From assembly GCA_946647665.1 (NCBI GenBank), contig CAMPCW010000003.1, forward strand, positions 1 to 47,069: a stretch of 47,069 nucleotides of DNA, in the 5' to 3' direction. The stretch's first letter is position 1. Each line of letters opens with the position of its first letter. The translations under genes and the position numbers were made by a program. The DNA is from an uncultured Caryophanales bacterium (GTDB lineage Bacteria > Bacillota_I > Bacilli_A > RFN20 > CAG-826). Below are positions 1 through 7,678 of the stretch, one piece after another. The notes below the pieces were generated by a model. It had not been told where the DNA came from. It worked only from the letters and a program-made list of their open reading frames with translations, and did not search any database.

Positions 1-20
1 AAAATAATCCAACTAACCTT

Positions 21-51
21 AATACCGGGCCGATAGGTTCGGTATTTTCTT
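21..51 (+). terminator. Rho-independent terminator of a gene left of the window
   Basis: AATACCG (21-27) pairs with CGGTATT (40-46) and is followed by a T-rich run. No coding sequence is visible before it, so it probably ends a gene lying before position 1. Confidence 0.6.
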
Positions 52-91
52 TATTAATTTGATATCTTTTTTGCGGATTTATCTCACGTGC

Positions 92-120
92 TTGATACAT
101 AAAAAGAGTTTAAGTAAAAT
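92..120 (+). promoter_or_regulatory. Sigma-A-type promoter of the first lipoprotein
   Basis: TTGATA (92-97), a 17-bp spacer and TAAAAT (115-120). The predicted start of transcription near 127 leaves a short leader with the ribosome site AGGCAGG before the ATG at 143. Confidence 0.6.
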
Positions 121-142
121 AAAATAAAGGCAGGATTTTATT

Positions 143-766
143 ATGAAAATCAATAAATTTTTACCAATCATCTTACTAACTGGTGTTTTGATGTTATCAG
201 CGTGTGGATCTGAAACTCCATCAGGCCCTTCGTACACCATAACAGAGGTAGAGTTTCTGGCTTTAAAGGCAAAACTAGTGAAACCAAATATCCTTGTCGA
301 AGACAATTTCACAGTTGATATTACAATTAGCGGAGTAACTTTCAAAAACAAGGTTGCTAATGGGAAAGATGATATCTATTTTCAAGGAACGCATATTGTT
401 CTTGACTTGGATGTTTCTTCATATAATGCCTCTACTTCTAAGGCTAGTGGCGATACCTATGAATATGACGAAGATGAAAAAACGTGGTCAAAAGAAACCG
501 GCGAAGTTAATGTCGCTCTTTATAATTCCTATGCTCTAGGTTTTGAAACCGTGTTTAAATTTTCTCCTACTTTTTTTGATGCTTTTACCTATAACAAAGA
601 TACAAGGCTCTATACCGGAAGCTTGACAGTCGATGATGATACATATATAACCAGATTCATGGTTAAGGATGGTCAATTTCTTTATTATGAAGTTGGTGAT
701 GTATACAAATATGAATTCTCTAATTATGGAACTACAACTGTCACTCTTCCTCAAATAGTGGCCTAA
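143..766 (+). CDS. Small lipoprotein of unknown function
   Basis: This 207-residue protein starts with a typical lipoprotein signal: KINK basic start, hydrophobic core 7-18 and lipobox LSAC with the acylated Cys at 21. It is followed by a Ser/Pro/Gly linker. The rest is soluble, rich in Tyr, Thr and acidic residues and predicted mostly beta. I recognise no catalytic motif. It has its own promoter (92-120) and terminator (807-836), so it is monocistronic. It probably sits on the outer face of the membrane. It belongs to a set of lipoproteins and secreted beta-rich proteins scattered through this window, but its role cannot be read from sequence. Confidence 0.75.
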   Translation: MKINKFLPIILLTGVLMLSACGSETPSGPSYTITEVEFLALKAKLVKPNILVEDNFTVDITISGVTFKNKVANGKDDIYFQGTHIVLDLDVSSYNASTSKASGDTYEYDEDEKTWSKETGEVNVALYNSYALGFETVFKFSPTFFDAFTYNKDTRLYTGSLTVDDDTYITRFMVKDGQFLYYEVGDVYKYEFSNYGTTTVTLPQIVA

Positions 767-806
767 ATATCTTTAAACCAACTAAATCAAATAATTAATA
801 TAAAAT

Positions 807-836
807 GGTCAAGAGTTCACTCTTGATCTTTTTATT
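807..836 (+). terminator. Terminator after the first lipoprotein
   Basis: GGTCAAGAGT (807-816) pairs with ACTCTTGATC (819-828) across a two-base loop, followed by TTTTTATTT. Confidence 0.75.
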
Positions 837-862
837 TATGAATAAAAATAAAAGCGTATTTA

Positions 863-891
863 TTTACAAAAATTGTTGGAGTAGACATAAT
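863..891 (+). promoter_or_regulatory. Promoter of the flavodoxin-like gene
   Basis: TTTACA (863-868), 17-bp spacer, CATAAT (886-891). The ribosome site AAGGGG precedes the ATG at 917. Confidence 0.55.
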
Positions 892-916
892 TTACTCATC
901 AAGGGGAAAACTAGAT

Positions 917-1333
917 ATGAAAGTTGCGATTAGATATTTTACAAAAAGTAAAAAGGGTAATACTGAAAAGATTGCCAAATTTATCGAGGATAAGATAAGT
1001 GTACCTGCTAAAAGCGTCTCTAATCCTTTAGAAGAAGAAGTGGATGAACTTTTATTAGTTAATGCGATGTATGCTGCTGATGTTGATAAAGAGATTAAAC
1101 AGTTTTTAAAAGCTAATAAAGATAAGATTAAACTCCTTATTAATATCAATAGCTCCGCAAGTGGAAAGTCTACTTTAAAAGCGGTGAAGAAAGTTTGTGA
1201 TAAAGAAAATATCAAAGTCTCCAAAAAAGAATTCCACACTGTCGCTAGTTGGATCTTTATAAATAAAGGCAGACCAAATGAAGAAGACTTTGCTAGATTA
1301 GACGCTTTCTTAAAAGAAGTAGTGAATCAATAA
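917..1333 (+). CDS. Flavodoxin-like protein
   Basis: This 138-residue protein has the flavodoxin layout. A first beta strand, VAIRYFT, leads into a phosphate-binding loop KSKKGNTEKIA (residues 10-20, T/S-x-x-G-N-T type), which would hold the FMN phosphate. Alternating alpha and beta segments follow. NSSASGKS (about residues 77-84) sits where a flavin-contact loop is expected. Length matches short flavodoxins (about 140-150). It is probably a cytoplasmic one-electron carrier, but the redox partner is not shown by context because the neighbours are unrelated. It has its own promoter and a good ribosome site. It could instead be a flavodoxin-fold protein that has lost FMN, since the classic aromatic flanking residues are not obvious. 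Confidence 0.7.
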   Translation: MKVAIRYFTKSKKGNTEKIAKFIEDKISVPAKSVSNPLEEEVDELLLVNAMYAADVDKEIKQFLKANKDKIKLLININSSASGKSTLKAVKKVCDKENIKVSKKEFHTVASWIFINKGRPNEEDFARLDAFLKEVVNQ

Positions 1334-1456
1334 TTAATCAAATGGAAAAATTGAACAGTCACTAGTGATTACTGCCTCTCATGCTATTGGGTCGTATAAC
1401 ATCAAGAAGAAAACGATTAAAGGATAAAACCTAATCTATTAATTAGATTACTTTGC

Positions 1457-1462
1457 TATAAT
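1457..1462 (+). promoter_or_regulatory. -10 box directly before a start codon (possible leaderless transcript)
   Basis: A perfect TATAAT lies six bases before the GTG at 1469. There is no room for a ribosome binding site, so the mRNA would begin at or next to the start codon. Confidence 0.5.
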
Positions 1463-1468
1463 AGTCAT

Positions 1469-1822
1469 GTGAAAACCGACATGACTTTTTTTGAATTTAA
1501 AAGCTTTGAAGAAATGTATTCTTGGCTTTTAGCTAACCATAAAAAAGATACTGAACTATATGTAAAAATATCAAAGAAAAAGCCTGAAGAGTGTATTGAT
1601 ATCATTAATTATATTGATTCAGTTAATGCTGCCTTATGTTTTGGCTGGATAGATTCTACCTTACGCAATATAAATGGGTCTCTTATATTAAGATTTTCAC
1701 CTAGAAAGAAAAAGTCTCATTGGACCGAGACAAATATTAATCGCTGTGTCGAATTAGACAAAAAAGGGCTCATGACTTTAGAAGGCAAAATTGCTTGTCC
1801 ATATTTTGATACGGTAAAATAG
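1469..1822 (+). CDS. YdeI/OmpD-associated family protein, short form
   Basis: This protein has 117 residues from GTG; an ATG at 1481 is the alternative start. It carries the family block: an [10 protein letters not shown] strand, an Ala-Leu-Cys-Phe-Gly-Trp-Ile-Asp segment, [11 protein letters not shown] and a Thr-Asn-Ile-Asn-Arg-Cys segment. These match the N-terminal domain of YdeI-like proteins, named for links to bacteriocin or peptide resistance whose biochemical role is unclear. Full-length members are roughly 190 residues, so this copy lacks the C-terminal DUF1905-like region. It may be a natural short form or a truncation. No Shine-Dalgarno is present, and the -10 box at 1457-1462 suggests a leaderless message. 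The next gene starts only 8 bases downstream. Confidence 0.65.
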   Translation: MKTDMTFFEFKSFEEMYSWLLANHKKDTELYVKISKKKPEECIDIINYIDSVNAALCFGWIDSTLRNINGSLILRFSPRKKKSHWTETNINRCVELDKKGLMTLEGKIACPYFDTVK

Positions 1823-1830
1823 TTTTGATT

Positions 1831-2736
1831 ATGAAAAGAAGCGGTATATTTCTTATTTTAACTGGCTTAATTCTAACTACTAGTTGCTCTAGTAGTGGAG
1901 ATGAATCTCCTACTCCTCCAAGTGAGATAAATTATTATCGTATTACTTGGAAAAACTATGATGGGACTATTTTGGAAACTGATCGAAGAGTAAAAGAAAA
2001 TACTGTTCCTACTTATAATGGGGCTACTCCTACTAAACCAGATGATAGCTCTTATACTTATTCTTGGAGTGGTTGGACTCCTAAAGTGGTGGCCGCTACT
2101 AGTGATGCCACATATACTGCAACTTTTACTAGTACACCTAAAGGCGGAGGGGACCCTGAAAAAGTAATAGTGGCCAAACATACACTTAAAGACACTAATC
2201 CTCCATTTGACTCAGATGATGATGGAGAAAGAGTGTCTGAAAGTACATGGAACGCATTTAGATCTGCTCCACAATCTGAATTTAAGAAAAATTATAACTA
2301 CACGTATGAAGCATATTCTGGTGGAACATATACATTAGAATATTTCACTAAAAATGGATATTATGTATCAACTAGTGCTGGTACGTTATATTACGAAAGA
2401 AAAAATAGTACTGGAAATACTTTCTATGAATATACATCCACTAAAGATGGCTACTTAAGACAAGAAACTAGTTTAGATTTAGAAAGTAAATATACGTATA
2501 GAATTCATCATGAAATCTATGTTCATATGTTTGACTATAATGAATATGAATATATGGATGGTCTTGGAGGAGTATATACATATAACGAAAGCGGTGTATT
2601 TAGCTCACAAATTAAATTCCAAAATGGTTATCTCTCTAGTCTAACTTATCTTCTTTATAGCACGATGTCTAAATTTGAAATTAAGCTAGCGTTTAAAACC
2701 GAAATTGAGATTCCTAAATCCTACTATTACAAATAA
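1831..2736 (+). CDS. Lipoprotein with InlB-type beta repeat
   Basis: The protein has 301 residues from the ATG at 1831; a TTG six bases upstream is in frame but less likely. The N-terminus [19 protein letters not shown] is a lipoprotein signal with Cys 19, then a Ser/Pro spacer. Residues about 34-95 form one Listeria-Bacteroides (InlB B-type) repeat: [11 protein letters not shown], a V-P-x-Y-x-G-x-T-P-T-K-P turn, SWSGWTP, and a closing YTATF strand. Such repeats are found on surface proteins of gut Firmicutes. The rest is Tyr/Thr-rich with no known domain. TAAAAT at 1815-1820, inside the end of the previous gene, could drive a short-leader message. A strong terminator follows. Confidence 0.75.
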   Translation: MKRSGIFLILTGLILTTSCSSSGDESPTPPSEINYYRITWKNYDGTILETDRRVKENTVPTYNGATPTKPDDSSYTYSWSGWTPKVVAATSDATYTATFTSTPKGGGDPEKVIVAKHTLKDTNPPFDSDDDGERVSESTWNAFRSAPQSEFKKNYNYTYEAYSGGTYTLEYFTKNGYYVSTSAGTLYYERKNSTGNTFYEYTSTKDGYLRQETSLDLESKYTYRIHHEIYVHMFDYNEYEYMDGLGGVYTYNESGVFSSQIKFQNGYLSSLTYLLYSTMSKFEIKLAFKTEIEIPKSYYYK

Positions 2737-2742
2737 AACTAA

Positions 2743-2772
2743 AAAAACTACCATTTATGTTAGTTTTTTTCT
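2743..2772 (+). terminator. Terminator after the repeat lipoprotein
   Basis: A-rich arm ending AAACTA pairs with TAGTTTTTTT (2761-2770) around a loop of about 9 bases, giving a U-tailed hairpin. Confidence 0.65.
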
Positions 2773-2792
2773 AAACAATTATATTTAATTGA

Positions 2793-2800
2793 TATAAAAT
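2793..2800 (+). promoter_or_regulatory. -10 box of the nucleoside transporter operon
   Basis: TATAAAAT ends 7 bases before the ATG at 2808 and there is no ribosome site, so a leaderless message is likely. Confidence 0.45.
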
Positions 2801-2807
2801 AGCAGTT

Positions 2808-3935
2808 ATGAAGAAAATGCTTATAGCATTACTTGTCACCGCATCAGTATTTTTTACTCTTGTTTTTACTTTGGGAACAGTGGGTAGAAATAAAAGTGAT
2901 GAATTTAAAGTAGCGATGGTTACTGATTTCTCTGATGTTAATGATGGCTCATTTAACCAAGCCTGCTACGAAGGGGCTAAAGAGTGGAGCAGAAGACATA
3001 ACGTCACTTTTAACTACTATAAGCCAGCAAGTATTTCTCCTGCTGAAAGAATTAAATCCATGCGTTTAGCAATTGACCGTGGCTATAACGTTATTTTGTG
3101 TCCAGGATTTGCTTTAGGAGAACCAATTTCTATCGTTGCCCCTGAACATCCTAACGTGCAGTTTATTGGTTTAGATATTTCTGGTTTTCAAAAAATTGAT
3201 AATGTCACTATTTATAATTATCAAGAAGAAATAGCGGGTTATTTAGCGGGCTATGCAGCAGTAAAAGAAGGCAAGAGAAAACTAGGTTTTTTAGGCGGAC
3301 AAGAATACGAATCAATCACGAGATACGGTTATGGTTATATTCAAGGAGCTGACGCTGCTGCTGAAGAATTAGAAGAACATATCAAGATAGACTTTGTCTA
3401 TGGTGGTCAATTTTTCGGCTCTCCGGAAATTCATAACTATATTGACCAATGGTATAAAAGTGGCACCGAAATAGTGTTTTCTTGTGGAGGAAGTATTTAT
3501 ACTTCTGTAGCTTTAGCCGCTAAAGAAAATGGTGGTTATATGATTGGGGTTGATGATGATCAAGCTCCAATAGTGGACCGCGACTATAAGCCTGGAGTTT
3601 GTATTACCAGTGCGATGAAAATGATTAAAAAGACTGTTATTGATAAATTGGAATTATGCTATCAAGGTATACCTTTAGAAGGCGACACTGTAAAGCTTGG
3701 ATTAGTATCTGGAGATAATGTTGAAGAAAACTATGTTCAACTTCCTTTAAGTACTTGGCAAAATTACGACGATACCCATCCAAGAATGAAAAACTTTACC
3801 TATGAAGACTATAAAGATTTAGTTAAGTATTTATTTGATAACCCTGATACAGTGAGTCCTGAAATTGGCTATGAGCCAATAGATGTCCCTCATAGTGAAT
3901 ATACAACTATTATTGCTCATGACCCAATAAATTAA
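2808..3935 (+). CDS. nupN: BMP-family substrate-binding protein of a nucleoside ABC importer
   Basis: This is a 375-residue BmpA/Med-family protein. After a hydrophobic N-terminus (4-25) come KVAMVTDFSDVNDGSFNQ, the hallmark first strand and purine-nucleoside contact loop, then a PGFALGEP loop, a QFIGLDI strand, GFLGG and FSCGGS. These define the two-lobed binding fold that presents nucleosides to the permeases encoded downstream. It heads a four-gene operon whose next members are the ATPase and two permeases. Oddly, there is no Cys in the signal region, so it cannot be a lipoprotein; it would stay attached by an uncleaved signal anchor. The gene symbol follows the B. subtilis NupNOPQ system and rests on gene order and family. 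Confidence 0.85.
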   Translation: MKKMLIALLVTASVFFTLVFTLGTVGRNKSDEFKVAMVTDFSDVNDGSFNQACYEGAKEWSRRHNVTFNYYKPASISPAERIKSMRLAIDRGYNVILCPGFALGEPISIVAPEHPNVQFIGLDISGFQKIDNVTIYNYQEEIAGYLAGYAAVKEGKRKLGFLGGQEYESITRYGYGYIQGADAAAEELEEHIKIDFVYGGQFFGSPEIHNYIDQWYKSGTEIVFSCGGSIYTSVALAAKENGGYMIGVDDDQAPIVDRDYKPGVCITSAMKMIKKTVIDKLELCYQGIPLEGDTVKLGLVSGDNVEENYVQLPLSTWQNYDDTHPRMKNFTYEDYKDLVKYLFDNPDTVSPEIGYEPIDVPHSEYTTIIAHDPIN

Positions 3936-3937
3936 TT

Positions 3938-5557
3938 ATGAAAGAAAATTACGCGATTGAAATGTTAGGGATTACCAAAAGATTTGGTAACATATTAGCC
4001 AATGATCATATTGATATTAGACTTCAAAAAGGTCACATTTTAGCGTTGTGTGGAGAAAATGGTGCTGGTAAATCCACAATTATGTCGATTTTATTTGGTC
4101 TATATACTCCAGACGAGGGAGTTATTAAAAAAGAAGGAAAAGTGGTCAAAATCACTAATCCTAATGACGCGACTAGTTTAAATATTGGTATGGTCCATCA
4201 ACACTTTAAACTAGTGGATACCTTTACCATTTTACAAAATATTATTCTAGGTGATGAAACTCTTAAAGAGTTTAAAGGAGATAATCTTAACTTTGTTAAG
4301 AAATCACTTAATTATTTAAATAAAAAGATTTTTAAAATTATTGATTATAAAAAAGCTAGAGAAGATATTAATAAAATTATTAATCAATATGATTTACAAG
4401 TTGATTTAGATAAGAAAGTTAAAGATATCTCTGTAGAAATGCAGCAAAAGGTAGAAATCATTAAAATGCTATATCGTAAAAACGATATTCTCATTTTTGA
4501 TGAACCTACCGCGGTGTTAACAGAACAAGAAATTCAAGACTTCTTAAAAATAATGAACAACCTTAAAAAAGAAGGTAAATCCATTATCTTTATTTCTCAT
4601 AAACTTAATGAAGTTTTTGAAGTCAGTGATGAAATCACTGTTATTAGAAAAGGTCAATATATTGATACTTTAAAAACTAAAGAGACCACTAAAGAAGAAA
4701 TATCGGCTTTAATGGTGGGAAGAAAGCTCAAAGAATTTAAAGGCAAATCTAAAATAACTCCGAAAGAAGAAGTCCTAAGAGTAGAACATTTAACAATGAT
4801 TGACCCATTCTCTAAAAAGAAGGTGGTTAATGATGTCTCTTTTAACGTTAGAAAAGGAGAAATTGTCACTTTAGCGGGAATTGATGGGAATGGACAACAA
4901 GAAGTGATTTACGGTATTACCGGCATTAAAAAGGCTCATAGTGGTACTATAACCCTAGATAAGAAAGATATCTCCTCTTATTCCATTAGAGAAAAAATTA
5001 AAGCAGGTATCTCTCATATTCCTGAAGATCGACATAAACATGGCTTAATCTTAGATTATTCCATCTATGAGAATACTGTACTAGACCGATATTACGAAAA
5101 AGAATTCTCAAAATGCTTATTTTTAAATGAAAAGAACATTAAAAAATATGCGGATGAGTTAATTGATAAATATGATGTTAGATCTAGTGGAGATGGTAAC
5201 ACAATTGTTAGAAGTATGTCAGGAGGTAACCAACAGAAAATTATTGTTGGTAGAGAAATAGAACGTAACCAAGATTTATTAATTGCCGTTCAGCCAACTA
5301 GAGGTTTAGATATTGGGGCAATTGAAGGAATTCATAATCTTTTGCTTAAGCAAAGAGAAGAAGATAAAGCGATTTTATTAGTCTCTTTAGAGTTAGATCA
5401 AGTCTTTGCGCTTTCTGATCGTATATTAGTAATGTATGAAGGTGAAATTGTTGGTGAATTCACTCCAGATAATGTGAATAAAGAAACTTTAGGTTTATAT
5501 ATGTCAGGTGCGAAAAAAGACAAAGTTAATGCGATTAAGGAGGGTATAAATGAATAA
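3938..5557 (+). CDS. nupO: Nucleoside ABC importer, double ATP-binding subunit
   Basis: This 539-residue protein has two ABC ATPase halves, as in RbsA/YufO. Half 1: Walker A GENGAGKST (about 39-47), Q-loop HQHFKLVD, signature-like ISVEMQQKVEI and Walker B ILIFDEPTAVL. Half 2: a degenerate Walker A AGIDGNGQQE, a canonical signature MSGGNQQKIIVGREI and a Walker-B-like stretch ending in QPTRGLDIG. This asymmetry is normal for the family, with one active and one degenerate site. It starts 2 bases after the binding-protein stop and overlaps the first permease by 8 bases, showing translational coupling. It powers nucleoside uptake at the inner membrane face. Substrate is inferred from the operon; sugar importers share this ATPase type but not the BMP partner. 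Confidence 0.9.
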   Translation: MKENYAIEMLGITKRFGNILANDHIDIRLQKGHILALCGENGAGKSTIMSILFGLYTPDEGVIKKEGKVVKITNPNDATSLNIGMVHQHFKLVDTFTILQNIILGDETLKEFKGDNLNFVKKSLNYLNKKIFKIIDYKKAREDINKIINQYDLQVDLDKKVKDISVEMQQKVEIIKMLYRKNDILIFDEPTAVLTEQEIQDFLKIMNNLKKEGKSIIFISHKLNEVFEVSDEITVIRKGQYIDTLKTKETTKEEISALMVGRKLKEFKGKSKITPKEEVLRVEHLTMIDPFSKKKVVNDVSFNVRKGEIVTLAGIDGNGQQEVIYGITGIKKAHSGTITLDKKDISSYSIREKIKAGISHIPEDRHKHGLILDYSIYENTVLDRYYEKEFSKCLFLNEKNIKKYADELIDKYDVRSSGDGNTIVRSMSGGNQQKIIVGREIERNQDLLIAVQPTRGLDIGAIEGIHNLLLKQREEDKAILLVSLELDQVFALSDRILVMYEGEIVGEFTPDNVNKETLGLYMSGAKKDKVNAIKEGINE

Positions 5558-6692
5558 GATTAAATCATTTTTCTCTTCTTTAATTAAAAAAGATTCTACT
5601 AAAACAGTAGTGACCTCTTTATGGTGCGCTATGCTAGGCTTAATTTTAGGCTTCTTTATCTTGCTTATCATTAACCCATCTAATGCAGCATATGGCATGA
5701 CTTCAGTACTAGGAAATTATTTAATCTTTTCTAGTCCAACTGATAGATTAAATTATTTTGGTCAAACTTTAGCAAAAACCGCGCCATTAATTGCGATGAG
5801 CTTATCGATTTTAGTCTCTTATAAAGCAGGCTTATTTAATTTAGGTGCTTCTGGACAATATTCTATTGCGGTACTCGTGATTTGCCTTTTAGGAGCAGGA
5901 GCGAATTGGCCATGGTATATTGTGATGATTATTGCCATGATTGCCGCTGCTATTTGGTCTATGCTTACCGGCTTATTAAAAGCGTTCTTTAACGTTAACG
6001 AAGTTATTTCTGGAATCATGCTTAACTGGATTGCCTTATATTTAGTTAATGGTATTTTATCTAATGCTGGTGATAGCGTTTGGGACGGGGCTCACTCTGA
6101 ATCAGTTGCAATTACAAGCGCCTCTAATTCCTTTATTCCTTCGATTGGATTAGACAAATTATTTGCTGGTAACTCAATAGTCGGATTAGGAATGATTTTA
6201 ATTCTAATAGTAGTCATAATTATCTTTATCTTGTTAAAGAAAACGACTGTGGGTTACGAACTTAAGGCCACTGGCTTAAATAGTGATGCTGCTAGATATG
6301 CTGGAATTAGCAAAGTTAAAAGTATTTTAATTGCGACCGCGATTTCAGGAGCCTTAGCAGGTTTAGCGGCCTCGCTTAGTTTACAAAACGGCTTTACTAG
6401 TTGGAGGTTATCTTCAGTTCCTCCAGAAATTGGCTTCCAAGGAATTTCTTCAGCCTTTTTAGGAGGGCTTCACCCAATTGGAATAATCTTCTCTTCATAT
6501 TTCATTATGCATATCACTGAAGGTGGATCAATGATTACTGATTTAGGTTTCTCTCCTGAAACTGCCTCAATTATGACTTCAGTGATCATTTATTTATCTG
6601 GATTTGTCTTCTTTATTAAAGAAGTAATGAGAAAATATGAAATTAAAAATGAACTTAATATGCTAAGTAGAAATAAGGAGAACAAAGTATGA
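5550..6692 (+). CDS. nupP: Nucleoside ABC importer permease 1
   Basis: This 380-residue protein of the BPD_transp_2 (LivM/RbsC-like) family has about ten membrane spans. Diagnostic stretches are APLIAMSLSILVSYKAGLFNLGASGQ (residues 73-98), EVISGIMLNWIALYL and GLNSDAARYAGI, a cytoplasmic coupling helix also present in YufP-type permeases. An FQGISSAFLGGL segment lies near the C-terminal third. The ribosome site AAGGAGGG precedes the ATG, which lies inside the ATPase gene. The protein forms the pore with the next gene product. The N-terminal 25 residues are polar and cytoplasmic. Confidence 0.88.
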   Translation: MNKIKSFFSSLIKKDSTKTVVTSLWCAMLGLILGFFILLIINPSNAAYGMTSVLGNYLIFSSPTDRLNYFGQTLAKTAPLIAMSLSILVSYKAGLFNLGASGQYSIAVLVICLLGAGANWPWYIVMIIAMIAAAIWSMLTGLLKAFFNVNEVISGIMLNWIALYLVNGILSNAGDSVWDGAHSESVAITSASNSFIPSIGLDKLFAGNSIVGLGMILILIVVIIIFILLKKTTVGYELKATGLNSDAARYAGISKVKSILIATAISGALAGLAASLSLQNGFTSWRLSSVPPEIGFQGISSAFLGGLHPIGIIFSSYFIMHITEGGSMITDLGFSPETASIMTSVIIYLSGFVFFIKEVMRKYEIKNELNMLSRNKENKV

Positions 6693-7633
6693 GTGCGGTA
6701 TTATTTCTTTTAGCGTTTGTTTCTATTCTTACTATTGTTGCTTTAGGAGGAATGTTCTCTGAAAAAAGTGGAACAGTGGCTTTATCTTTAGAAGGCTGCA
6801 TGACTTTTGGCGCTTTTAATGCTGGCATGGTGATGTACCTACTTCCTAATACAGTTCCCGCTGGAATTAGCGCTTTAATCGTTATTTTAGTCGCTATAGT
6901 TAGTGCAGGATTATATTCTCTTTTATTAGCGGTAGCGTGTGTCACCTTTAAGGCTAATCAAACTTTAGTAGGAACTGCTTTAAATATCTTAGCTACTGCT
7001 TTAGCAGTAGTCTTAATCAAACAAATCACTAAAACTGAAGCTTTACCAGTTGGTAATTCTAGACTTAGTTTCATGAGATTCTATGAGATATTTAATGTCA
7101 ATTTCTTTGGTATGCAAGGAGTGAGATTTAACTGGCTTATTCTTATCGCCTTAGTTTTAGTTCCTATCATTTATGTCGTTATTTATAAAACTAGATTTGG
7201 CTTAAGACTTTCTAGCTGTGGAGAAAATCCATCTAGCGCGGACTCTTTAGGAATTAATGTTAATAAGACCCGATATATTGGTATTCTTCTTTCTGGAATG
7301 TTAGCGGGATTTGGCGGGCTATTCTTAATCACCATGAATTCCGAATGGGAATTCGCTAACGGGGCAACTGGATTTGGTTATCTCGCTTTAGCGGTCTTAA
7401 TCTTTGGTCAGTGGAAGCCTTTATATATTTTATTAGGCGCTTTAATCTTCTCAGGATTTAAGACCTTATCAGTTTTCTATTCATCAATTAATTTCTTAGA
7501 AAAACTTGGTATATCATCTTATTTCTATTTAGCTCTTCCATATGTGGTGTGTTTAATTGTTCTGATATTTACCAGTAAGAAAAATGTTGGCCCGAAAGCT
7601 TTAGGCGAGCCCTACGATAAAGGTAAGAGATAA
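6689..7633 (+). CDS. nupQ: Nucleoside ABC importer permease 2
   Basis: This 314-residue protein is the second BPD_transp_2 permease and shorter than the first, as usual for the YufQ-like partner. Visible family features are GMFSEKSGTVALSLEGCMTFGAF near the N-terminus, CVTFKANQTLVGTALNILATAL, and the coupling stretch GLRLSSCGENPSSADSLGI. The start overlaps the stop of permease 1 by 4 bases and has the site AAGGAGA. The gene ends the operon at a bidirectional terminator. With the BMP protein and ATPase it makes a complete importer, consistent with an organism that salvages nucleosides from its surroundings. Confidence 0.88.
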   Translation: MSAVLFLLAFVSILTIVALGGMFSEKSGTVALSLEGCMTFGAFNAGMVMYLLPNTVPAGISALIVILVAIVSAGLYSLLLAVACVTFKANQTLVGTALNILATALAVVLIKQITKTEALPVGNSRLSFMRFYEIFNVNFFGMQGVRFNWLILIALVLVPIIYVVIYKTRFGLRLSSCGENPSSADSLGINVNKTRYIGILLSGMLAGFGGLFLITMNSEWEFANGATGFGYLALAVLIFGQWKPLYILLGALIFSGFKTLSVFYSSINFLEKLGISSYFYLALPYVVCLIVLIFTSKKNVGPKALGEPYDKGKR

Positions 7634-7642
7634 GCAAATTAA

Positions 7643-7668
7643 AACAGCCATGGCAGGGCTGTTATTTT
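7643..7668 (+). terminator. Bidirectional terminator between convergent genes
   Basis: AACAGCC (7643-7649) pairs with GGCTGTT (7657-7663). Both strands have a U-rich tail, so it can end the importer operon and the minus-strand lipoprotein. Confidence 0.8.
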
Positions 7669-7678
7669 TGAGCAGTGA

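Noticed and set aside
1341-1430. Start-less frame of 29 codons ending in TAA at about 1425-1430, with protein-like composition (LVITASHAIGSYNIKKK)
   Set aside because: No start codon, no ribosome site and no recognisable family. It may be a decayed gene end, but this cannot be told from chance.
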